In this document: positions 32,791 to 43,999 of the stretch, in pieces
Numbering within the stretch: the stretch's first letter is position 1
How the letters are laid out: each line of letters begins with the position of its first letter
Translations under genes and position numbers: made by a program
Notes under the pieces: model-generated
The model's input: only the letters and a program-made list of their open reading frames with translations
Told to the model about the DNA's origin: nothing
The model's database searches: none
NCBI GenBank assembly: GCA_963556145.1
Contig: OY744461.1
Span: 3,348,001 to 3,412,000 of the forward strand
Reading direction: 5' to 3'
Source of the DNA: Hygrocybe punicea
Lineage: Eukaryota; Basidiomycota; Agaricomycetes; Agaricales; Hygrophoraceae
DNA length: 64,000 nucleotides

Positions 32791-34821
32791 TTATTTATTG
32801 TTCCCGCTTAAAGCTTCCCCTATCCAAGCTCTCAGTCTTTTCCATCCGTGACCCTTCCCATAGTTGACGTTACCCAGTGTAACTAGTGATCTGGCGCGGA
32901 GACCATACAAAGCCAAACCCACACCAAGTACGAGAATCGCACCCGCTAGAACTGTTCTCCTCTGAATGGTAACCCCGCCGAATCGTGGTGATTTGCGTAA
33001 CTTCCTCCGAATTTTGTCCCTTTCCTTCCTTAATTCATCATCCATTTCCTTCTCTTCAGTAGCGGGCTCGACGTAAGGTCTGACGATCAACTCAAGTTGT
33101 TGAACAATCACTTCGGCTTCGTCGTCGTCAGGCATGTCTGCAAGGTCCTCAGACCACGTGAACGCAACGCTCTTTGGGCCCATGATTGAAGAGACAGTAA
33201 CAGCCTGGTGAGTTGGTGGATATAGAGAGTACAGTTCGTCGGCACGAATAAGGAGGGAGGTGAGAGTAACATTCGGTCGATGAGGGTATGATGGCGGTGG
33301 CGTGGGCGGGTTTGGCTGTTTTTCGTTGAGGTCGTCGACCTCCTCATGCGAATGTTTGTCGAGAGCGGGCGAATCTGGGTGGTGAGGAGCGAACACGGAA
33401 AAAGTTGGAATGATCGGTTCGCCTGGATTGCATGACTCCTCTTTCAAGCTGTTGTCGGAAATATCAAGGTCTGCATTTGGACCATCATTCGTATCGCTAA
33501 GCTCCCTTAGACTCGGGGACAGCTCGTCACTCCTCTCGAGAGGTTCGTAAACATCGTCTATGGCAATCCGCCATTGGCGATATTTTGATAGGTCCGTCAG
33601 AGTTTCTTGAGCTCCCATAGGATGTTCTTCCTTGGTTGAAGACACTTGTGTATCGTCCGTTATGTCAGGCATCCCACTCAGAAGGGAATGCACCATGCCC
33701 TCCTCCCCTTCCTTTTGCAATCGTTCAACCTCTTGCCGCCTTGACAAAACTATCTGTGACACAGAGGAAGTAAGCTTGACATTAGATATATAGCGTCGAG
33801 ACAACTCTCACAGCAGCTGCTAGATAAACCACGGCGATCGGCGGTCTACATAAGAGAAAATCAAAAACATGCTGTATAAGCGGAAGGGTGGGCATATCGT
33901 GGGAGAAGAGGGTCAAGAGATTGGACAAGGCGTAATAAGGCAAGGGAGAATTCCTGCGAAAATTGATCAATGAAAGCGGTATACCAGAAGGAAGTAACCG
34001 AACCGTTCTAGAAGGGATGCAAATGACGGGTCAGCCAGCCGCAGTACATTCTTCAGAACTCTGACGGGATGAGTGAGTGTAGAAACACTGAAATTTGAGA
34101 CCACCATTACTCACCGTAATAGTCCGAGAACTGGTTCAAGAGTGGCACCCATTGAATCTCTGACTCTTTGCAAGCTCAACTTCTCTGCACAACTCAGTTG
34201 TATCTCAGACGGAAGTGTCAGGAAGATGACAGTGATGATATCATGATATCCCTGCAAACTCATGCTCAGAAAAAAAAAGAGGGACGAAATGTGAAAAAAT
34301 GCGTACCTGGAAGTAGTTCAGCTTCGGGCGCTTGCCGAAAACAGCGAGAAGCAGCTGGCGAAGCTCGTTCTGGAGTGTAGTTCTACATTTGGTGGCGTCT
34401 AAACACGAAGATGAGCAAGAACTATAGGCGTTTACCAAGCGGAATGTTTCACCTACTGGATAAAGGACAAAACTCCGTTCTGTATCGAGTTGAATCTGCC
34501 GTTCATCCCGATGACTCGTGCGACAACCGGGACCTTCGTTGACTGATTCCCCGGTCTCGTGGGATTGCCCAGGGACCTCAGGCTGCACATACGAATGCTC
34601 CGTGTCTGAACAAATTGGCGATACGTGCAACAGTTTCGGCCTAAAGAAATTGCAGTAAATGGGTCAAGCCAGATCATGGTCATAACAAAATGCTAAACTT
34701 GCCAGATACGGATTCTATCCTCGCCGAATCCTCCAGGTGCAAGGCTGAGCCTCCTTAGCTCCTCCCAGTTGAGCGGTTCACTTATGTCAGGGACCACATC
34801 CTCGTCCAGCGTCACGGTCAT
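32791..34821 (-). CDS. TBC-domain RabGAP with C-terminal membrane anchor (Gyp8/TBC1D20-like)
   Basis: Seven exons fit: 34821-34703, 34640-34453, 34398-34307, 34251-34115, 34060-34004, 33953-33812 and 33753-32791, about 565 residues. TBC landmarks: LRQLLLAVFGKRPKLNYFQ, GYHDIITVIFLTLP, RNSPLPYYALSNLLTLFSHD, and LPLIQHVFDFLLCRPPIAVV as the last TBC helix pair. A ~270-residue Ser/Asp/Pro-rich linker follows, then one hydrophobic span (TVLAGAILVLGVGLALYGL) near the end, as in Gyp8 and TBC1D20, which sit in the ER and stimulate GTP hydrolysis by Rab1/Ypt1. The catalytic Arg finger IxxDxxR of the family is not plain in this reading (the stretch near DTERSFVLYPV holds D..R). The first intron (34702-34641) has a GC donor. 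It shares a promoter region with the E2 gene. Confidence 0.85.
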
Positions 34822-34957
34822 GAGTCGGGACCAATGTTTGGATCACAAGCCCTCGCCAAACAAAGGAACTTTTGGCGGCACTGCCACCTCAACTCATCCG
34901 TACTACCACGGTCGTCTACCACCTTGTATTATTCATCGTTTCTCCTACTCGAGCACT
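34822..34957. promoter_or_regulatory. Compact divergent promoter, RabGAP and Rad6-type E2
   Basis: Only 136 bases separate the two start codons on opposite strands, so one short segment must drive both genes. No TATA box is obvious. Confidence 0.55.
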
Positions 34958-35586
34958 ATGGTATGTCCATGATAGTCGTGTACGAGAGCAACATTCTGAC
35001 TTGATTCTGAAGTCAACCAACTGCAAACGACGTCTTATTCGAGATTTCAAGCGCCTTTCAACAGACCCACCGGGTGGCATTTCTGGGAGTCCATGCCCCG
35101 ATAATATTATGCTATGGAACGCCGTAATCTTTGGTCCAGGTGCTTTTTACACGTATGTAATCATCGTTTATTTTATTCACCTATTGTCTTTCCCCCTACA
35201 ATTTAGCGGACACACCTTTCGAAGATGGCACTTTCAAGCTACTCCTCACATTCGATGATTCATACCCTAATAAGCCACCAACCGTCAAGTTTCTCTCCAG
35301 AATGTTCCATCCAAATGTGTATGCCAATGGCGAGCTTTGCTTGGACATCCTTCAAAATCGCTGGTCGCCAACCTATGATGTGGCCGCCATTCTGACCTCC
35401 ATCCAGAGTCTCCTCCATGACCCGAACCCGAATAGTCCTGCTAATGCAGAGGCTGCCCAGTTGTACAGAGAGAATATGAAAGAGTATGTTCGGCGGGTGA
35501 AAGCAACAGTCGAGGAGAGTTGGTTGGATCCAGAAGATAAAGTTGAGATGGATGGGGATCAAGAGGCTGGGGCTGGCTCACAGTAA
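34958..35586 (+). CDS. ubc2: Ubiquitin-conjugating enzyme E2 (Rad6/UBC2)
   Basis: Three exons: 34958-34960 (just ATG), 35013-35139 and 35207-35586, giving 169 residues. The protein starts [20 protein letters not shown] and follows Rad6 throughout: [41 protein letters not shown] with the HPN motif and catalytic Cys near residue 88, [19 protein letters not shown], and [18 protein letters not shown]. The C-terminal ~18 residues are acidic ([15 protein letters not shown]), as in budding yeast Rad6. Role: with Rad18 or Bre1-type E3s, ubiquitylates PCNA in DNA-damage tolerance and histone H2B in chromatin. The ATG-only first exon is required because no other in-frame start precedes the second exon's conserved sequence. 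Confidence 0.93.
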
Positions 35587-35825
35587 ATCCTGTATCGCTT
35601 CTTCGCACCCGACGTTGGACTTCGATTTGTCTTCTCTCAATACCTCCACCAACAATGTTAAGTCCTGCTCAGCACTGCTTCACGGAGTCAAAAGTACTAG
35701 AAATTACTAGTATTTGGATACATAACAGTAGTTGTAGCAAGCTGCGATTATGCGTCAGGGATTGATTTTCTGGGAGTTGGTACATATCATAAGGAGCGTG
35801 GGTGGTGTACAGATAACCTTGCTCG

Positions 35826-36592
35826 TCAAACAGCCTGAAGTTTGCCAGGGTACACATCCAATCCATTTTTCCGCAACAGGACAAGGGTGGCACCCTCGAT
35901 ACCGATGAATACAATGTAGAGGCCGAGCTGCAGGTTACAAATTCTTCTTGAATATCTATCTCACGAAAGGGCATTCAGGAGCACTCACTATAACAGCGTT
36001 ATCGAGAAACTTGTCGGAGCTCGGGTACTTGGAGTCTTTGTTGGGATACACGATCTCGAGGAGATGAAGCCTTGAGACTTTCACAGCCGCGAGCACGGTT
36101 GAAAGAATCCAATACAGAAAGAACAACTAGACGGTCTCGTTAATATAAAAAGCTCGCAAAATGTTCACAAATGAAGGTGATGGGACTGACGAGAGACACA
36201 GCCTGTGTGCGCTCCTTTCTCTGGAGTACGAGTACAAAGAAAATGAAGGAAAGTGCGGTGGAGGTTACCGGAAGCAAGCCAACCCCTGCATGTTCCGCGA
36301 CGAGTCGAGCGATTTCCAGTATCGTCATTCCGAAGGTCAAAAAGACGAGAACCGAATACACGATGTTAAGCCATCGAGGAGGACAGACAACCCTTAATTT
36401 GTTGCTTTTCAACTGCCACAAATACACTCCGGCTAGCCCAGCTAGGAGCAGAAACGAGGGAAAAGGGGCGATGACAGTGTCGAGAACGCATGTAGACGGG
36501 GATCCCTGGTGATGAAAATGTCAAATATCTTCTCCGGGCAAAGGAGCGAAGATTCTACTAACAGAAAGAGGGAATCGGTTTGAACAGAACAT
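35826..36592 (-). CDS. Small multi-span membrane protein of unknown function
   Basis: Four exons fit: 36592-36563, 36505-36191, 36126-35989 and 35927-35826 (TGA), about 194 residues. Four or five hydrophobic spans are visible (VIAPFPSFLLLAGLAGVYLW, LNIVYSVLVFLTFGMTILEI, STALSFIFFVLVLQ, LFFLYWILSTVLAAVKV, LGLYIVFIGIEGATLVLL). The arrangement, with a Cys/Pro/Arg-rich stretch CPPRWLNIVYS, recalls the TMD0 region of ABCC-type transporters, but no nucleotide-binding domain follows. I do not recognise a named family. It may be a free TMD0-like protein, common as hypothetical proteins in mushrooms. Confidence 0.6.
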
Positions 36593-37340
36593 GGGGGCAA
36601 AAAGTGAGGGGTTGATGCCTTCGATCCTGATTATAAGTAAGATAGGGCCACCATCCTACGTCACGTGGTGTGACTCTTTGTGACATCAGGAAACTTAGCA
36701 GCCTGTTAAGTGTACCGTGCAGATCAAATTATTTCAGCGTCAATCTAGAGCATTTTTGCATCCTCCAAATCTTTCATTAAGCTGGTTGGTAGAACGCGAT
36801 GGCCCCGGTACTTTTTTTCTGCCCATGCCGCCTGTTTTCCAGTAAGTCCCTTCATGTATGCATCCATGAACCTGCAAGAGCGGGTTGCATATCTATGTCA
36901 CCCAGTAAGAATTGAGGAAATGAAAAAGGGCACCTGAAACAGATGAAACCCTTGCATGATTTCTTGTTCGCCACCAGCCTTGCTTCTTGGGCATCAAGAA
37001 GGAGATATCTTTCGGTTAACTTTTTGGGTCTTTCTATTGTACAAATGTATCTACAATTTCCCCGGTGTTCAGACAGAAAATCTATCTCCTATTAAATCTC
37101 TGTAGGGGCATTCTCCAGCGTTTATCGGACACCGAATTGATCTCCTTGCATTGTGCAATTAGTTTTTAGATTTACATGGAATCTCGAGGACATGTCACGC
37201 TTTGCACGTGACGTGGGGCGGAGCGCCACAGAGCATGTGACTTTCAATATCGTGAATTGATCGTGAATTGGAAATGTTACATAAATTTATCACTTGATCG
37301 ACATATGATCGAGTGCTGATCTTACCAAATATTGATCTCG
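36593..37340. other. Intergenic stretch without a supported gene
   Basis: About 0.75 kb between the small membrane-protein gene start and the ABC-transporter stop. Frames are short and no known motif appears. It should contain the promoter of the former and the 3' UTR of the latter. Confidence 0.4.
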
Positions 37341-40300
37341 TCAGGTGTTGCGTGCAGAGCGTTTCCTGAAAGACAGTAGACTTCCAGTTCGGATGCGGAA
37401 CAAATACGTCAAGACATAAACGGCAACGACCTGAAAGCATCAGGATTTGGGTTTCCGGTTCCTTCTCCGTTTTTGAAATACAAAAACACTCACATTAAAG
37501 ACAATGAACGCGCACATAAACCCAACATTTCTCCATCGATGTCTGTAGAAGATGTTGAAGTCTTGTGCAAGGAACATATCCGTAGTGCGGACAGAACAAA
37601 ATTCACAGCCACTAGTAGCCTCCGGGTTGATCAAATAACCACCTGCGTTTGAAATGAACAATTTCATATAGTCTCCGCAGGTCTGACCAGACGGTGGGTT
37701 CAAAGACACCAATTCAATAGGCGAGCAAGTGATATCTTGTCGGCCAATGGCTAGATGCGGTCAATAACTGTCAGTGGCACGCTAGTAAATGAAGGGGGAA
37801 CGTATGCGCACCTTGTCCCAACAGGCCTTCAATAAGATAGGTGTACGGAGACAAACGATACATCCACTGCCACCAACCGAGTTGCCGGAAAGGTTGCAAG
37901 ACACCGTTACTGTTTCGAAACATGTATCAGTCAACAGCACACCGTAAGTCGAAAACGATTGGCCTTACAATGTGAGCACGAATGAAAACAGGAAGCTGAA
38001 CAGGAGGTTGGCAATCTCGGCGTTCGGAGCCATGGATGCAACCGCCTGGGCAATGGTGGTGTAGTACATTGGGAATATCACCCCCAACATCAAATACGTG
38101 TATCCAGCCCTCGAGTTTTCGAAGCCAACGGTCCAGTACCAAGTAAAGAAGTACAAGGACGAGCCTAGTATGTTCCAGGGGATCTCAACTAGTATCTGTG
38201 ACGTCAAGAGCGCCGTCCAGCTATACATCCGACTCGGGCGTTCACGGATCTCGTAGATACTCCGCGTATCGAGGAACGGGCCCTGTATTTGTCCAGAAAG
38301 CGGAACGGATAGAACAAGACTGAAGAACATCGCCTTCAAAGAAACCAGCTGGGTCAGCGGAGACCGTGTTGAGTAGATTTGATCCAAAATAGACATACAA
38401 AAAGTTTGTTCTGCGTCCCCTGTTGCGTGTTTTTTGACTTGAAAAAAGTGAAGCCTATGAATAGGCCCGCGATGACGTTCAGGACTAATTTTGCAATGAG
38501 GTACGTGGGGTTTCGCCAATGATTTTGGGCTTGACGCTTCATCAGCTGCGCTGTCTGGTAAAACCACGAGGTCGCGAACTCGGTAGCCTTGACTGTCCTT
38601 GTCACGTTGCGTGTCCGTCCTTCAGCGTGTATCGCTGCAATGTTTTGCTGCGTGTCCTTCGATTCCGGGGAGTCTTTCCAGATATCGTACCAATTCTGTT
38701 CGCTCGTCGCAGTTGCCCCTGCCCCAATGACATCCAGTATAAATTCGGCCCTGCAATAATAATAGCCAGAGGTGACTAACTGGTTGTGAACGACTTGGGG
38801 GGGGGGGAATTATACGTACGGATTCTCAGATGGTGTGCAGTGACGAGAACCATTTGACTCAAAGTAATGGATGAGTGTGGAAGCATTGTGTCCGATGTCT
38901 CCGAAATACACTGTCTGACCACCTTTACGGAGCAGCAACAGCCTATCGAATACCTAGGATAGATGATATATATATCAGTTTACGAAGACTTGAAGTATGT
39001 TCATGGGAGGTACCTGAAACAATTCTGCCGACGGCTGTCACCAGAGTAGTCAGAATGGCTGCGACTAGAACGAACAGAACAATAACAAAACTCCCACCTG
39101 ATGTATACTGTGGGGCAGGCATGTCAGCGACCCACAAAATAAAGAAAACAACAAGAGAGACGTACGTGCACAATATGGCCTGTCCATGGTCAACGGCCAG
39201 ACTACGAAGGAATGACATGATAGCCCAAGCGCTCTGCGAATCAAGTCCCGAGGTCGGCTCGTCGAGGAACAACAGGAGCTTGGGCTGAGAGAGAGCGTCA
39301 ACATAGGAAGGGCGAGAGCGGCAGGATAAAGTTGCTCTCACCTTGGCCGCTAACTCCACGCCAATGGTTGTCCGTTTACGGTACTCGATTCCAAGAGTCC
39401 CAACCGTGGCATCAGCGTATGCCTCCAATCCACACATTCTGAGACACTTTTCAACGCTGTCACCCCCATTTAGCGCGAACTTGGCTGAAAAAGGGAGGCG
39501 ACGTAGGGTAAAGTAACTCACTAGGCTTCCTTCTCCGCCAACGGTACCCCTGCTGGTTGACGTAGCTTGGCTGAGAAAAGTAGTGCTTCGCGTACTGTAG
39601 CAGTTGGAAGATGGGTGTCCATCTGTTGACAATATCCGCTATCAAGACGAAATGCAAATGTCAATATAACCATTCCGCATTATACCACAGAGGCTAAAGA
39701 CGCACGTCTGAGATTGGAAATCCACAGGGATAGGTTGCCCGTTGACGAATCGGTCTCCTGTCACCACACCCACACTCACTCGCTGCGCAAGAACGTTGAG
39801 AAGAGTCGTCTATAGACAGACAAGAAATACATCAGCATACCATCCTGGAGGAGAAGAAAGAAAAAAAAGCGGACTTTGCCAGCTCCTGATTCCCCCATTA
39901 AAGCAGTTAGCTTGCCAGGGGTAACGTACCCAGAGACGTCGTCCAGCAGTTGTTTGGTTTGGCCATCGGCTACTGGGACCTCGTACCGGATGTGCTGCCA
40001 CGAGAAAATGTCCCTGATGGAATGCTGGTTGACCGATAAGCTCTCGTCTGACCGGTTAGCATTATTGATAGTGCCTGCTGGGCTCTTCTCAGCTTTCTCG
40101 GTTTTCTCCTCATCGACGGCAGATATAGCGGCATTCTTGATTACGGGGGATTTGGGCCCTCTCTTGAAAAGAACCACAGTAGTCTCTCTGGCCGAGCTGG
40201 TATTGATCTCAGTGAAAATAAGAAGCGCCGCGATGAACGCAACGCCATATGCAATCACGATTCCATAATTCTAAAGACAAAACATATGCAGAGGTGAATG

Positions 40301-43140
40301 AAGGGGCCAAACAAAGAGACAGAGAAAAGATCTTGGAGAGACTGACTGACCATCCAAGTGTGGCTAAAACTATATCCAAAGGACAGCTTCAGGAATCTGT
40401 TCCCGTCGACATTGGCCTGGCCAGGCAAAGAGCCCACGACGGTGCAAACCTGATTGGCGAGCGAAACACCCTCGTAGCCAGGGCCGCTGGGAACAAGAGT
40501 CGAACATGTACCGTTAAGTGTGCGGAACTCGTTGGTCAGGAGCGCCTCGAAGCCGTATCGAACCGGCTGTACAGGTACGGGAGGAGCAGAAGGTGAATAA
40601 CGATATTCAAAATAATCAACAGAATCAAAATCAACATACATTGATGTAAGTGATCCACCTTAACGCGCCTATCATCGAAGGCTTCGGGATGGCGTAGCCC
40701 ACATATATTGCGAATGTCAAGACTGAGAGACCAGCCAGGGTTTGCGCAGCTGGCTCCGATTTGAAAGCCGCTGCCACAGCGCGAAACCAAGCCTTCATAA
40801 CAACCGACAGGGTGAACAAGAACAGGTAGAATACGCTGAGCGTTGAAGTAGAAATTATTAGCCCAAAAGGAATGTCAAAAAAGCGCCAGTGAACGAAACG
40901 CACAAAAATTGTGATGCAGATTGTTGCAAGCGGACTGAGAAATAGACGATGACGCCGAAAACCAGAGACATGACGAATGTGATGGGGATGTCCACTAAAG
41001 TCAATGCAATTGCTTCTACGAATGGGTGATACAGCGCCGCTTTATGGTGTCTGTGGATGATTGGACGCTGGGCGAACAAAGCTGGTATCTCAGCCATGGA
41101 AACAAGAGCAGAGAACAAAAGTGTGCTGGATTTGATGGAATTCAGAAAACCATTAAGTCAAGGAGATACAGTAGACGAGACTACGCACAAGAAAAGAATG
41201 CCTCCTCGGGAGTAGTACGCCGCGGTTACCTCTGGTGTTCTCAGGAAAACAGTGCCCATGATAATTCCTTGGATGATAAACGATCTGCATGGTCGGTACT
41301 CAGCACACATCCCAAGTCTTTGGAAGAAAAAAAATAGATACGAACGTAAGATTCAAGACCTGGGCCAACAAATTGCCCCTCAGATTCTGGACCCTCCTAG
41401 TCATCACTGCACGAGCTTGCATGGGTATGGAGATTGTGTACGGGCCTTTACCCGTATGCTTGGCGTGCTCAGCCAATACACTCTGGCGGTACGCCTTCTT
41501 CTTATCAGGGATCCCGACAAACTCCGCTTCGTACGAAGACATGTCATCTCTGTTCAATTGATTCATCACAGACTTCTGGAAATGGCTGGCAAATTCATCC
41601 GCCGTGCGGGGTAACGAGGAAAATCCGCTGCGCGGGATGCGTGCGCTTGGATCGGTGACGGAAACGAGGAAATCGGCAGTGCTCTGCCTGTTCGCCGGCT
41701 CGTATCCCATATCGATGAAATATTGCCTGGCCTGATCGGCGGGACCGAAATACGCCATCTTCCCCTCGTAGATGACGCACACCTTGTCAAAAAGCTGGTA
41801 TAGTGATTCACCTGCTTGGTAGAGGGAGGCGATGGTAGTGAGATGTGCGATGTCCGTTGCGATACGCAGTGCACGGACAAACTCGAGAGCTGTCGATGCA
41901 TCGAGACCTCGCGTAGAGCTAAGAGAATGCGAGCAAAAGTCAGGTTCCACACCACAAAAATCCAAGAAAAGAGAAAATGCCGTACTTGTCCCAAGCGGCG
42001 ATATGACTTCGGGTAGCTAAAGCCTCACTGATGGACACCCGTTTCTTCTCTCCGCCTGATACGCCTCGGATGGCAGCATCGCCAACGGGTGTTGACCTTG
42101 CGTGAGTCAATCCAAATACAGTCATGACCAAATCGGTGACGTGAATGGTGTATTGTTTCCTCGAATCCTCGATGCGGGCACGGGGTGCACGTGTCTTTGC
42201 GGCAAACTTGAGGGTTTGTTCAACGGTGAGAGTGGGAAAGTGGATGTCGTCTTCGGGGCAGTACTGGACGTCGCCGCGGAAGTGCTTCGCCAAGTCTTCT
42301 GGAGAGATGGAATCATAGTGAACCTCGCCCTGGACGGAATGATATTCCTCCCTTTGATTTGTCAGGGTTTTTAGCAAGGTGCTGCAGCCGGAGCCAGGTT
42401 TTCCCAAAACGACTACGAAGTGAGATTTCATTGTTAAAATTTTAAAAAATAAAAAAGAGACATTGAGAGATACTGACGAAGCATTTCACGTGGTCGAACC
42501 ACGCCTTCAAAACCAGACAATATATCACGGATTGGAGGATGACGCAAATCTTGTATCGTATCCAAGATGTTGAGGGGATTGAGCATCGAGGCGATGGTCG
42601 GTTGATATGACACGGAGGCTCCGAGGCCAACGACACGAAGGTCACGAAACATGACTCCGAGTTCTCGCGACTGGATACCAGCCTGTTCACGCCTATCAAG
42701 GGAAGTTAGATGAGAGGAGCCGTGGTCAATGTCGCGGTTGCTGCTACGCACTTTCTCATCATATGAAGGAGTGTCTTTTCGATATTGAAAGGGCCATCGC
42801 AAACGTCCAGAGTGACTGTAGAGTCGGAAGCGCTAGGGATGTTTTGGTTCTTGAGTTGTTCGAAGGCCTTCTTGCTCTCGAGTTTGTCGAAAGTGGATTG
42901 AATCTTGGCTTGGTCGACAGCGGAAATTTGGGTGAGTGTGCGTCTCAATTGCTCGACACCAACAGGGTCAAAAAAATCGGTTTCGACTACGGTTGCGGCT
43001 CGTTTTCGTGTAGCAGCGGGCCTAGAGGGAGCGGGCATGACAATTCTTGTTGGGGAATGAGTGGGAGCCAGGGATATCTCGGTGGCGTCCAAGTCCTCAG
43101 ACTGCGTTGGTTCAGGTCGTTGTTGAGTCTGGTCAGCCAT
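37341..43140 (-). CDS. Full-size PDR-type ABC transporter (ABCG)
   Basis: Start ATG 43140-43138, stop TGA 37343-37341, about 20 introns, about 1,400-1,450 residues. Order is NBD1-TMD1-NBD2-TMD2, the PDR layout. NBD1: Walker [13 protein letters not shown] with Cys where Lys is usual, signature [14 protein letters not shown], Walker B region [17 protein letters not shown]2: regular Walker A GESGAGKTTLLN, diverged signature region [19 protein letters not shown], Walker [19 protein letters not shown], and [18 protein letters not shown]. TMDs end in the PDR motifs [15 protein letters not shown] and [17 protein letters not shown], followed by a Cys-bearing loop. Two tiny exons (39107-39098 and 39034-39014) encode the H-loop segment. 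Known relatives export drugs, sterols and plant toxins across the plasma membrane. The asymmetric degenerate NBD1 site is normal for fungal PDR pumps. Confidence 0.92.
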
Positions 43141-43999
43141 TTGGATTGAGGGGAATCGAAAAGCGGTCAAGCGAGTGATTTAACCGTTTTATTGGCAGTG
43201 GTGACAAATATAGCAACGGTCATCCATCTTTCGTGAACAAGCCGTAATAGCCATCGATTAGCGTAAACGACGCTGTCAGCCACGATCTCCACGGAGGCTT
43301 TCACTGTTCTTCACCGATCCCGTCTGGCGCCAATGGCCCGATGGTGCTCTCGCGATCTGGGCGGAGTCCTGATCGATGGGTCTGCCGCTGCCGCCGGTCA
43401 TTGCGCAAGTCTATCCTCTCCAAGCGGCGCGGGTGGGTTATTGAGCATGCCGCCTTGCCGCATGTCGTCACTCCATTTCCCACGACTAATACGGCTTATT
43501 AATTAATTAGTATTGACGCCTTGACGGCTACCGTCTGTGAAACAGGTTTGACGAAGGAGGTATGATATACATATGTCACCTTTCCAGTCGTGGAAGGCTG
43601 GATGCTTGAAACAGCGCCCAGCGACGCCAAAGCCGGCATCGTCGATGAGAGTACGGCTGTCGATCCTCCGTGAAACAGGTTGTTGGAATGATTGGATGGG
43701 TGTAAATTGCTCCAGTTCGTCCGCTCTTGTACACGGATAAGCAGCCCTGACAACCCCCACAAAAGATTGATAGCATGTACACGATAAGATAAGATATTGA
43801 GCGCGTTACGTAATATCAAAGTCAAGCGCGATCATGTGACGACTGGTTGAAAGGGCACGTGACCACAACATGAGGATACGGCCAGTTTGCCACTGAAATA
43901 ACCAACTGATCTTATATAAGTATCCACCCTCTCCCCTGCCCTCAACCACATCCATTCCCCTCCCCTCGACCAGGCATTTCACGGCGTTAGGCCTGCACA
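43141..43999. promoter_or_regulatory. Divergent intergenic region, ABC transporter and Polo-like kinase
   Basis: 859 bases between divergent start codons. A TATA-like box CTTATATAAG lies at 43911-43920, about 80 bases before the kinase ATG, followed by a CT-rich stretch (43925-43975) typical of fungal core promoters. No gene seen inside. Confidence 0.5.
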
